A DNA stretch of 64,000 bases from Pseudomonas gingeri (GTDB lineage: Bacteria > Pseudomonadota > Gammaproteobacteria > Pseudomonadales > Pseudomonadaceae): positions 248,001 through 312,000 of the forward strand of contig NZ_JACAOS010000016.1 of NCBI RefSeq assembly GCF_013386165.1, given 5' to 3'. The translations under genes were made by a program, and so were the position numbers. Below, piece after piece: positions 8,638 through 16,700 of the stretch (position 1 is the first letter of the stretch; each line of letters begins with the position of its first letter). The notes beneath the pieces were generated by a model. That model made no database searches. It had not been told where the DNA came from and was given only the letters and a program-made list of their open reading frames with translations.

Positions 8638-9303
8638 TCAGGCACACTGCAATAGCGCAAGCCGATCCAGATACTCCGTCAATCGCTCGATGGCCGCTCC
8701 GGCATCGCCGTTCTCCACGGCATTGACGATGGCTTCACGTACTCGCCAATCCTCGATTCGCGTCGGATGCTGCGCCAGGGCCAATCCGCTCAGTGGCACC
8801 AGGCCGCTGAGAAAGTGCGCCAGGGGCGCGTTACCGGCCATTCTGGCCAACTCCAGATGAAACTCACCGGCCAGTCTCGTTGCCAGGCTCTGCCGGCCCG
8901 CTTCGGCGCCCTGGCGTTCGCGGGTCACCAGCGTGCGCAACGGTGCGAACGTGAGCCCGGCAGCCTTGGCACACACCAGTTCGATCACACTGATCTCGGC
9001 CAGCCGCCGGGCTTGCAGGGTCTGGCGTATCTGTTCGGCATCCGGCTCGGCGACCCGCGCCCGTTGGTTGGGGCGGGTGAGAATGAGCTGTTGCCGTGCC
9101 AGGCGGCTTATCACGCGGCGCACCTGGCTGCGGCCGGCGCCATAGAGACGGATCAGGGCTTCTTCACTCAAACCCTCGGCAAACTGTCGGTCGAGAATAT
9201 CTTCGAACACCTGGGCGTAGAGTGTCTCGGCGCAAAAGGCCGGGCCTTGTGGCGGCATGCCGGTACGCCGGGCGAAGGGCAAGGGTGTGGCAACGCTGTT
9301 CAT
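8638..9303 (-). CDS. GntR family regulator with FCD-like effector domain
   Basis: 221-residue transcription factor. An N-terminal winged helix-turn-helix is seen around residues 28-85 (LSEEALIRLYGAGRSQVRRVISRLARQ) and an all-helical FCD-type domain from about 95. The first metal-ligand block is kept (EFHLELARMAGN), but the later blocks, which in metal-binding FCD proteins usually carry histidines, read EDWRVREAIVNAVENGD and TEYLDRL and have none. It may therefore bind its effector without the standard metal site. It starts 25 bp after the upstream GntR gene and is the third gene of a same-strand run with the dicarboxylate symporter. The ligand is unknown; a role in controlling that transport locus is inferred. 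Confidence 0.82.
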   Translation of the reverse strand: MNSVATPLPFARRTGMPPQGPAFCAETLYAQVFEDILDRQFAEGLSEEALIRLYGAGRSQVRRVISRLARQQLILTRPNQRARVAEPDAEQIRQTLQARRLAEISVIELVCAKAAGLTFAPLRTLVTRERQGAEAGRQSLATRLAGEFHLELARMAGNAPLAHFLSGLVPLSGLALAQHPTRIEDWRVREAIVNAVENGDAGAAIERLTEYLDRLALLQCA

Positions 9304-9328
9304 ATCCGGTCTCCCCTTGGCGGGTGGG

Positions 9329-10042
9329 TTATTGCTCGGTACTGCCCAGATGGTCGTCCGGGATGGTGAGTTCGATGCCCATGCGCCGGCCTTCCTGGAG
9401 GATGTGCCGGCGCATTTCCGCGCTGGCCAGCGCGCTGTTCTTGTTGCGGATGGCGCGCACCACGGCTTCGTTTTCCTGCAGGCGTTCGGCCAGATGTTCC
9501 GGCGAGTTGCGCAGGACCTCGGCGCTCTGCTTGAGGGCGTTGCTGGTCTGCTGCACCACGTTCTGGAAAATCGGGTTGGAGGTCAGGGCGAACAGCTCTT
9601 CATGGAAGGCGATGTAGGCGTTCATTCCGGCTTCGCTGTCGTTAGCCTCCAGGGCTTCACGCATGTCCATCAGGGTCAGGCGCAACTGGCCGACCTCCTT
9701 GCTGCTGATGGACTGCGCCACCAGCCCGACGATAAACGGCTCCAGGGTGTAGCGCAGTTGCAGCACATCTTCGAGACTGGCGTCGGCCACGCCGCTGTGG
9801 GCGGCCGAGGTTTCGCTGGGGGCGGCGTCGAGCACCACCACCCCTTTGCCCGGCATCGAGCGCACCAGGCCAAGGGTTTCCAGCACGGTCACGGCTTCGC
9901 GCAGGCTTGGGCGGCTGATGCCCAGTTGTTCGGCCAGTTCACGCTGGCCCGGCAGCATCTCGCCGTGGCGCCACTGTCCACGGGCCAGGGCGGCACGGAG
10001 TTTCTCTACCACTGAATTGACGACGGTTGACGAGGTAATCAC
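9329..10042 (-). CDS. FadR-subfamily GntR transcriptional regulator
   Basis: 237-residue GntR/FadR-type regulator. The winged helix is at residues about 8-75 (GEMLPGQRELAEQLGISRPSLREAVTVLE, then GLVRSMPGKGVVV). The FCD domain follows with a ligand block YIAFHEELFALTSNPIF and a late MRRHI histidine. FadR-type proteins bind operators with the core GT-N3-AC and release on binding small carboxylates. It lies 96 bp downstream of the dicarboxylate-type symporter on the same strand, and three GGT-N3-ACC sites flank that transporter's predicted promoter, so it is the best candidate for repressing it. A near match (GGTCAGGCC, 10062-10070) lies in front of this gene and might allow autoregulation. Confidence 0.86.
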   Translation of the reverse strand: MITSSTVVNSVVEKLRAALARGQWRHGEMLPGQRELAEQLGISRPSLREAVTVLETLGLVRSMPGKGVVVLDAAPSETSAAHSGVADASLEDVLQLRYTLEPFIVGLVAQSISSKEVGQLRLTLMDMREALEANDSEAGMNAYIAFHEELFALTSNPIFQNVVQQTSNALKQSAEVLRNSPEHLAERLQENEAVVRAIRNKNSALASAEMRRHILQEGRRMGIELTIPDDHLGSTEQ

Positions 10043-10138
10043 GGTTCACTCCAGATAAAACGGTCAGGCCAGGACCCGGGGCCGGCGAGGGTGTCGCCGC
10101 CTCGGGCGATACAAGCGCCCGTCCCTGGGCGCCGCGCA

Positions 10139-11452
10139 TCAGAATTCCTGCTGATGAGCCGGTGGGGCGGGCTTTCTCGGCGTAAAGGCATAACCTTGCT
10201 GGCCTTCGAGGACTTTGTGGGCCCGTTGTAGATCAATGTCCTTTTCCCAGCGGGCGATGGCCACGGTCGCCACGCAGTTACCGACCAGGTTGGTCATGGC
10301 CCGACCGATGCCCATGAACCAGTCGACCGCCAGCACCAACACCAGCCCGACCACCGGGATCGCCGGAATGGCCGTCAGGGTGGCGGCGAGGATCACCAGG
10401 GCCGAGCCGGGAATACCGTGGGCGCCCTTGGAGGTGATCAACGACACCAGCAGGATGGTCAGCAGGTCGGTCAACGCCAGCGGTGTACCGGTGGCGTTGG
10501 CGATAAAGACGATGGCCAGGGTCAGGTAGATCGAGAAACCATCGAGGTTGAACGAGTACCCGGTCGGGATCACCAGGCCCACCGTCGAACTGCCTATCCC
10601 CAGGTGTTCGAGCTTGCGCATCACCTGCGGCAACACGGCATCCGAGGAGGCGGTGCCCATCACGATCAGCAGTTCTTCGCGCAGGTACTTGAGGAAGGGC
10701 AGGATCCGCAGGCCGGACAGGCGCATCACCAGGCCGAGGATCACCAGCACGAAGGTCAGGCAGGTCACGTAGAACAGGGCCACCAGGCTGCCCAGTTGGC
10801 GCAGCGATTCCAGGCCGTAGGTGCTGGTGGTGAAGGCGATGGCACCGAACACGCCGATTGGCGCCAGGCGCACGATCATGCCCATGATGCGGAAGATCAC
10901 ATGGCTGAGCTCATTGATCAGTCGGGAGATGCCCGACGCCGACTCACCCACCAGGTTCAGCGCGCTGCCAAACAGCACGGAGAACAGCAGCACCTGGAGA
11001 ATATTGTTGTCGGCAAAGGCGCCGATCACCGAGTTGGGGATCAGGTCCATGAGGAACTGCGTGGTGCCGCGCATGTGCTGGCCGCGGTCGGCGAGGTCGC
11101 CCAGGGCCACCTTGGAGAGTTGCTCCAGATGAATATTGGCGCCGCTGCCGATGCCGGTGGAAAAGGCCAGGATCAGCCCGATCAACAGGGCGATAGTGGT
11201 CAGGACTTCGAAGTAGATCACCGATTTGAGGCCGATCCGTCCGACCTTCTTCAGGTCACCGGCACCGGAGATGCCGCTGACCACCACGCAGAAGACGATC
11301 AGCCCGATAAGCATCTTGATCAGCTTGATAAAGCCGTCGCCGAGGGGTTTGAGTTGGACGGAAAATTCGGGAAGGGCGAGTCCGCAGATGATGCCGAGCA
11401 CCAGTCCAAGGACAACTTGAAGGAAAATCGAACGCGAGCACCATCTGAGCAT
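10139..11452 (-). CDS. dctA: Dicarboxylate/amino acid:cation symporter (DctA-like)
   Basis: Inner-membrane secondary transporter of the DAACS family, which couples C4-dicarboxylate (or glutamate/aspartate) uptake to protons or sodium. 437 residues with about eight membrane helices and two re-entrant hairpins. The serine-rich hairpin motif TASSDAVLPQVM, the VIPTGYSFNLDG segment and the VDWFMGIGRAMTNLVGN helix are all intact; these match C4-dicarboxylate carriers better than glutamate carriers. Many Pseudomonas have more than one DctA paralogue. The absence of dctBD and the presence of two FCD-type regulators directly downstream suggest this copy serves a special substrate rather than general succinate uptake. 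The exact substrate is not determined. Confidence 0.87.
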   Translation of the reverse strand: MLRWCSRSIFLQVVLGLVLGIICGLALPEFSVQLKPLGDGFIKLIKMLIGLIVFCVVVSGISGAGDLKKVGRIGLKSVIYFEVLTTIALLIGLILAFSTGIGSGANIHLEQLSKVALGDLADRGQHMRGTTQFLMDLIPNSVIGAFADNNILQVLLFSVLFGSALNLVGESASGISRLINELSHVIFRIMGMIVRLAPIGVFGAIAFTTSTYGLESLRQLGSLVALFYVTCLTFVLVILGLVMRLSGLRILPFLKYLREELLIVMGTASSDAVLPQVMRKLEHLGIGSSTVGLVIPTGYSFNLDGFSIYLTLAIVFIANATGTPLALTDLLTILLVSLITSKGAHGIPGSALVILAATLTAIPAIPVVGLVLVLAVDWFMGIGRAMTNLVGNCVATVAIARWEKDIDLQRAHKVLEGQQGYAFTPRKPAPPAHQQEF

Positions 11453-11519
11453 GGGGAGGATCCTGGTCGGTGTTCCGTGATCTGTGCCTGTGGCCGCAGC
11501 GTCGGAACTTAATTGTTGT

Positions 11520-11528
11520 GGTCTTACC
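11520..11528. promoter_or_regulatory. Candidate FCD-regulator operator 1
   Basis: GGTCTTACC fits the GT-N3-AC core of FadR-subfamily GntR operators. It lies 67 bp before the symporter start codon and about 20 bases downstream of the predicted -10 hexamer, where a bound repressor would block transcription. Binding is inferred. Confidence 0.5.
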
Positions 11529-11548
11529 GGTATGTCCAGTGCGAGGTC

Positions 11549-11578
11549 AGTCTACGCCCGGTTTTTTCGGGATCACAA
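11549..11578 (-). promoter_or_regulatory. Predicted sigma-70 promoter of the symporter operon
   Basis: On the reverse strand TTGTGA (11573-11578) and TAGACT (11549-11554) are separated by 18 bases. The three GGT-N3-ACC sites lie on both sides of it, which is independent support that transcription starts here. Hexamer matches are moderate. Confidence 0.45.
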
Positions 11579-11595
11579 GTGGTTTTCGCAAAATT

Positions 11596-11613
11596 GGTTA
11601 GACCGGTCTGACC
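11596..11613. promoter_or_regulatory. Tandem candidate FCD-regulator operators 2 and 3
   Basis: GGTTAGACC and GGTCTGACC abut with no gap, forming an 18-base near-perfect palindrome. Each half is a GGT-N3-ACC site. The pair lies upstream of the predicted -35 hexamer of the symporter promoter. Together with the downstream site it would permit repression from two positions or a DNA loop. Inferred from sequence only. Confidence 0.55.
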
Positions 11614-11627
11614 GGTGGTGCCGGTTC

Positions 11628-11711
11628 TGTAGGAGCTGGCTTGCCAGCGATGAGGTCCGCAAGGGCGACGCAAGCCTCAAGGCCGCCATCGCCGGCAAGC
11701 CGGCTCCCACA
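11628..11711. repeat. REPIN upstream of the symporter promoter
   Basis: Left arm TGTAGGAGCTGGCTTGCCAG, right arm the inverse of the GAGCCGGCTTGCCGGCGA type ending GGCTCCCACA. The inner spacer (GTCCGCAAGGGC) resembles that of the REPIN at 20795-20886. Confidence 0.85.
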
Positions 11712-11782
11712 AAATGGTGTTCCGCCGCAAGAGAGATTGCTTTGCTACGGGGAGGGCAACTGGAGACGAATTTTCTCCAGGC

Positions 11783-11815
11783 GAAAAAAAGCCCGGTTTT
11801 TTCTGACCGGGCTCT
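11783..11815 (-). terminator. Intrinsic terminator of the small exported-protein gene
   Basis: Read on the reverse strand, GCCCGGTCAGAAAAAACCGGGC forms a stem and is followed by seven T residues. It lies about 45 bp beyond the stop codon of the gene at 11858-12097. Confidence 0.75.
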
Positions 11816-11857
11816 TGGGGGACAGTAACTGACGTCGGTTGACGACAACGCAGAGGG

Positions 11858-12097
11858 CTAGAAGCAGCGAATCGTCTCAGCGTGCAGATATTTGCGGGCC
11901 ATTTTCACTTCGGCGCCCTGGGCGCTGGCCGCGAGCATTTTTTCGTAGGTGACTTCAACGCCTTGTGGCGCCTGGGGCGAGGGCGTGAGGGCAAAGCAGT
12001 TGTACTCGTTATCCGGGGTGGTATCTGCGTGTACGGCGGTGTTGGACAGGATACCGAACACGGCCAGTGTTGCGCCTCGGATAATGGCTTTGATCAT
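11858..12097 (-). CDS. Small exported protein with two cysteines
   Basis: 79 residues beginning with a signal peptide (MIKAIIRGATLAVFGILSNTAVHA), so the mature form has about 55 residues and is probably periplasmic. It contains exactly two cysteines, C34 and the penultimate-but-one C78, which could form one disulfide. I do not recognise a characterised family. The gene is alone, with its own downstream terminator and 246 bp in front before glyA. Function unknown; the reality of the gene is supported by signal peptide, terminator and a plausible start. Confidence 0.7.
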   Translation of the reverse strand: MIKAIIRGATLAVFGILSNTAVHADTTPDNEYNCFALTPSPQAPQGVEVTYEKMLAASAQGAEVKMARKYLHAETIRCF

Positions 12098-12249
12098 GGT
12101 TGAAATCTCGTTTTGAATGAGATTTCAGTATGTTGTGGGTCCATCGAGAGCAACATTGGCGAAAGCCGCTGCTGACGGAAAGACGTTTCTGCCTTTGTGT
12201 GTGAAAGCGGATGGGCCGCGGTAAAGACGTTGCTTTTTCATCCTGCAAA

Positions 12250-12284
12250 AACACCAATGCCCCGACAAGTCGGGGCATTGGTTT
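12250..12284 (-). terminator. Intrinsic terminator of glyA
   Basis: On the reverse strand a 13-base stem, ACCAATGCCCCGA / TCGGGGCATTGGT, is followed by GTTTTTG. It lies about 60 bp after the glyA stop. Confidence 0.8.
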
Positions 12285-12343
12285 CAGCACACCGGCCTCA
12301 GCGTATTGGCTTCGGCCAGGTGGGTGCTTTCAGCGAACGGCTA

Positions 12344-13597
12344 TCAGGCGCCGTAAACCGGCAGCTTCTTGCAGATGGCCTTGACCTTCTCGCGAACGGC
12401 GTCGATCACCGCTTCGTTGTTCAGGTCAGCCAGGATGTCGCAGATCCAGCCGGCCAGTTCGCGGCATTCGGTTTCCTTGAAGCCACGGGTGGTGACAGCC
12501 GGGGTACCGAAACGCAGACCGGAGGTCACGAACGGGGAGCGTGGGTCGTTCGGCACCGAGTTCTTGTTCACGGTGATGAACGCCTTGCCCAGCGCCGCGT
12601 CAGCGTCTTTGCCGGAGATGTCCTGCTTGATCAGCGAGAGCAGGAACAGGTGGTTCTTGGTACCGCCGGAAACCACGTCGAAACCGCGCTCGATGAACAC
12701 TTCGGCCATGGCCTGGGCGTTCTTCACCACTTGTTCCTGGTAGGCCTTGAACTCAGGTTGCAGCGCTTCCTTGAAGCAGATCGCCTTGGCCGCGATCACG
12801 TGTTCCAGTGGGCCGCCCTGGGCGCCCGGGAAAACGGCGGAGTTCAGCTTCTTCTCGATCTCGGCGTTGGCGCGAGCGAGGATCAGGCCGCCACGTGGAC
12901 CGCGCAGGGTCTTGTGGGTGGTGGTGGTGACCACGTCGGCGAACGGCACCGGGTTCGGGTAGACGCCAGCGGCGACCAGACCGGCCACGTGAGCCATGTC
13001 AACGAACAGGTAGGCACCGACTTTGTCAGCGATTTCGCGGAAACGTGGGAAGTCGAGGATCTGCGAGTAGGCAGAGAAACCGGCCACGATCATTTTCGGC
13101 TTGTGCTCGACCGCCAGGCGCTCGACTTCGTCGTAGTCGATCAGGCCGTTGGCGTCGATGCCGTACTGCACGGCGTTGTACAGCTTGCCGGAGGAGGAGA
13201 CGCTGGCGCCGTGGGTCAGGTGACCGCCGTGGGCCAGGCTCATGCCCAGGATGGTGTCGCCCGCCGACAGCAGGGCCAGGTAAACGGCGCTGTTGGCCTG
13301 GGAGCCGGCGTGCGGCTGGACGTTGGCGTAATCGGCGCCGAACAGTTCCTTGGCACGGTCGATGGCCAGCTGTTCAACCACGTCGACGTATTCGCAGCCG
13401 CCGTAGTAACGCTTGCCCGGGTAACCTTCGGCGTATTTGTTGGTCAGGACCGAGCCCTGGGCTTCCATCACCGCGGGGCTGGTGTAGTTTTCCGAGGCGA
13501 TCAGCTCGATGTGCTCTTCTTGGCGCTGAGCTTCTTGCTCCATGGCGGCAAAGAGATCGGCGTCGTACTTGGCAATAGTCAAATCACGGCTGAACAT
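12344..13597 (-). CDS. glyA: Serine hydroxymethyltransferase
   Basis: Pyridoxal-phosphate enzyme interconverting serine and glycine with tetrahydrofolate, the main cytoplasmic source of one-carbon units. 417 residues, the usual length; the start ATG at 13597 (MFSRDLTIAKYD) is preferred to one four codons earlier. The cofactor lysine is K229 within TTTHKTLRGPRGG, the same number as in E. coli GlyA, and the IELIASENYTSPAV N-terminal block is intact. It is downstream of morA on the same strand, 170 bp apart with a large hairpin between. The morA-glyA adjacency is the same in P. aeruginosa, where several glyA paralogues exist; this corresponds to the one next to morA. Confidence 0.96.
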   Translation of the reverse strand: MFSRDLTIAKYDADLFAAMEQEAQRQEEHIELIASENYTSPAVMEAQGSVLTNKYAEGYPGKRYYGGCEYVDVVEQLAIDRAKELFGADYANVQPHAGSQANSAVYLALLSAGDTILGMSLAHGGHLTHGASVSSSGKLYNAVQYGIDANGLIDYDEVERLAVEHKPKMIVAGFSAYSQILDFPRFREIADKVGAYLFVDMAHVAGLVAAGVYPNPVPFADVVTTTTHKTLRGPRGGLILARANAEIEKKLNSAVFPGAQGGPLEHVIAAKAICFKEALQPEFKAYQEQVVKNAQAMAEVFIERGFDVVSGGTKNHLFLLSLIKQDISGKDADAALGKAFITVNKNSVPNDPRSPFVTSGLRFGTPAVTTRGFKETECRELAGWICDILADLNNEAVIDAVREKVKAICKKLPVYGA

Positions 13598-13690
13598 GGC
13601 GGTCCTCAAGGATCGGGGCAGAAAAGGAAAGCATTCTAACCCAATGGGTTTTATCTGGCATATGAAAGGGCATCATGTCGCAGGCAAGAA

Positions 13691-13764
13691 AGCTTCAAGC
13701 TGCCAGCGACAAGCCGCAAGCAGAGCGCGTACGGCTCGCAGCTTGTGGCTTGCAGCTCGCAGCT
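13691..13764. repeat. Large imperfect palindrome between morA and glyA
   Basis: Left arm 13691-13720 and right arm 13735-13764 are inverted repeats matching at about 24 of 30 positions, around a 14-base loop. Each arm is built of AGCTTGCAGC-like words (AGCTTCAAGCTGCCAGCGAC; GCTTGTGGCTTGCAGCTCGC). It is a different family from the TAGGAGC REPs in this window. It ends four bases before the morA stop codon and lies in the leader of glyA, so it could terminate morA transcripts or mark a repeat family. Confidence 0.7.
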
Positions 13765-13767
13765 GCT

Positions 13768-16700
13768 TCAATCAAACATGAACAGCGCGTCATTGCTGAA
13801 CTGCGCTTCAAAACGATTGGGCGCCATCGGTCGGCCGAACAGGTAACCCTGCACTTCGTCGCAACCGTGCTCGCGCAGGAAGTCGAGCTGCTCGTGGGTT
13901 TCGACGCCTTCGGCGATCACCGCCAGGTTCAGGCTGTGGGCCATGGCGATGATCGCCCGGGCGATCTGCGCGTCCTGTTCGCCGGACGGCAGGCCATCGA
14001 CGAAGGTACGGTCGATCTTCAGCACGTCGATGGGGAACTGCTTGAGGTAGTTCAGCGAGGAGTAGCCGGTGCCGAAGTCGTCCACGGCGATGCTCAGCCC
14101 CAGGTTCTTGAGGCCGGCGAGGATCAGCATGGCTTCGCTGACTTCACGCATCAGGATACTTTCGGTCAGCTCCAGCTCCAGGCAGGCCGGCGACACACCG
14201 GTCTCCCTGAGAATGGTGGCGATCCGCGTGCCCAGCTGGCCGTCGGAAAACTGCCGCGCCGAAATGTTCACCGAGACCTTCGGCACGCGCACCTTGGCCA
14301 GATGCCAGGCCTTGAGCTGACGGCAGGCTTCGGCCAGTACCCAGTCACCGACATCCACCACCAGCCCGAGCTCTTCGAGTACCGGAATGAAATCCCCCGG
14401 CGGCACCAGCCCGCGCCGTGGATGGCGCCAGCGTAGCAGGGCTTCGGCACCGGTCAGGCGCTTGCCGTCGCCGCTGAACTGCGGTTGGTAATAGAGCACG
14501 AATTCGTTCTGCTCCAGGGCATGGCGCAGATCGCTCTCCAGCTCCAGTCGTTCCAGGGCGCTGGCGTTCATGTCGGCCTGGTAGAACTGGAAGTTGTTCT
14601 TGCCGCGTTCCTTGGCGTGGTACATCGCGGTGTCGGCGTTTTTCATCAGCTGGCTGAGCTCGCTGCCATCCTGCGGGCTCAGGGCGATGCCGATACTGGC
14701 GGTGACGAAGAACTCGCGGCCTTCGAGCACGAACGGTGTCACCAGGCTGGTGAGAATCTGCTCGGCCACGTTGATGGCCCGGTTCAGGGCCATTTCCCGG
14801 GTGACCCGCGGTTGCAGCAAGAGGGTGAACTCGTCGCCGCCCATGCGCGCCACGGTGTCGTCGTCGGCCACGCAGGCCAGCAGGCGAGTGGCCATTTCCT
14901 TGAGCATGCGGTCGCCGGCGGCGTGGCCCAGGGAGTCGTTGATCGGCTTGAAGCGGTCCAGGTCGAGGAACATCAGCACCACCCAGGACTTCTGCCGCTC
15001 GGCCTGTTGCAGCGCCGTGTGCAGGCGGTCCTGGAACAGGGTGCGGTTGGGCAGGTGGGTCAGGGCGTCGTAGTAGGCCAGGCGGTGAATCCGTTGTTCA
15101 CTGGCCTTGCGCTCGCTGATGTCGGTGAAGAAGCACACGTAGCTGGCCAGGTCGCCTTCATCGTCGAGCACTGCGGTGATGCCGACCCAGGCCGGGTAGT
15201 GCTCGCCGTTACGGCGCTTGAGCCAGACTTCGCCTTCCCAGGTGTTGTGCTGCTCCAGTTGCTTGAGTACGTAACGCAGGTGGGCTTCCTGCTGGTCGTC
15301 GACGGTCAGCAGGTTCGGCAACTGGTCCAGCACGTCGGCCACGGCGTAGCCGCTGACCCGGCTGAACGCTTCGTTGGCCTGGACAATATAGCCGGCCGGG
15401 TCGGTGATCAGGATCGCCGAGGTCGAGTGCTCGAAAACCGTCGCCGCCATGCGCAGGTCTTTTTCCGCGCGGCGTTGCTGGCTGATGTCGCGACCGACAC
15501 CGAGTATGCCCTCGAAGGCGCCGTGTTCGTCCCAGACCAGCACCAGGCGTAGCTCGATGGGGATTTTGCGGCCGTCGGCCTTCAGACAGTCGAACAGGAA
15601 CATCTGGGTCTGGACCTGCTCGCGCAGTTCAGCCAGTTCCTCGGGTTTGTCCAGCGCCTTGCTGACCCGCTCCATCAACTGGTAGATGCCATTGAGCTGC
15701 TGCGGGTTGGCAATGGTCGACTGCCAGCCATTCTGGAACACCCAGTCGACTTCGTAGCCGAGCACGGCCAGGACCGAGGGGCTGACATAGTTCAGGCTCA
15801 GTTGGCCGTCGGTGGAGAAAATCACGTCGCTGATGCTTTCGGCGAGCATCCGATAGCGTTTCTCACTGTCACGCAGGGACTCACTGGCCTCGATCTGGTC
15901 GGTGACGTCCTTGGCCACGCCGATGATCCGTGTGACCTGGTCGTACTTGTCCCGGGCCAGGGCCTGCTCGCGGATCTCGAAGTGCCGCCACTGCTCGTTG
16001 CGATGGCGGAAGCGCAGTTGGCACTGGAGCAGTTGGCTGTAACCGGCATGGCGCTGCTGCTGGCGCAGGCGGTGGTAGTGCTCGGCGTCTTCGGGGTGCA
16101 GCAGGATTTCCCAGAAGTACTCGCCCATCTGGTGCAGTTCGGTCTTGTTGTAGCCGAGGGTCTGACCCAGGTGGTGGTTGCTGAAGATCATCCGCTGGCT
16201 GATCACATCCTGCACATACAGGTGATCCGGCACGGTACGCACCACGTCCGACCAGAAACCCTCGCGCTCGAGCAACGACAGTTCGATCAGCTTGCGGCTG
16301 GTGATATCGGTGATGCTGAGGATCACCGACGCATAGTCGCCGGGATCTTCCGGCAGGCGCATGACCAGCCACAGGTGCTGGTCCTGGCCTTGGCCGTCGC
16401 TCAGCTTGATCTCCAGTTCCAGCTGGCTCTGATGGTTGAGCAGCGCTTCGACCAGCGGGTAGCCGATACCGGCGGCATTGCTCGGGCAACCGTCGATCAG
16501 GCAGCTCCAGGCGCTTTCGCGGGAGTCGACATTGAGCAGGCGCAGGGCGACCAGGTTGACCTCGGTGACCCGCAACTCCTGCATCAACAGCCGGCGGTGC
16601 TCGGGGTCATGGGCGATCCAGTGCTTGAGCGACTCGCTGTCCAGCAGGCGATGCTGTTCGAGGAAACCCGGCAGCCCGGACAGGTCGAGGACGCACAGCG

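Larger units (their letters stand above)
11453..11857. other. 405 bp intergenic region upstream of the symporter
   Basis: Holds, from the symporter start outward, one GGTCTTACC site, a predicted promoter, a tandem pair of GGT-N3-ACC sites, a REPIN and an intrinsic terminator belonging to the next reverse-strand gene. Each is listed separately. I see no coding potential in it. Confidence 0.7.

Noticed and set aside
12197..13639. Forward open frame (480 codons) across glyA
   Set aside because: Antisense to glyA; composition typical of shadow frames.
13691..13764. CRISPR-like repeat
   Set aside because: It is a single palindrome; there are no regularly spaced direct repeats or cas genes in the window.
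14485..15552. Forward open frames within morA
   Set aside because: morA on the reverse strand has complete PAS, GGDEF and EAL motifs; the forward frames have none.
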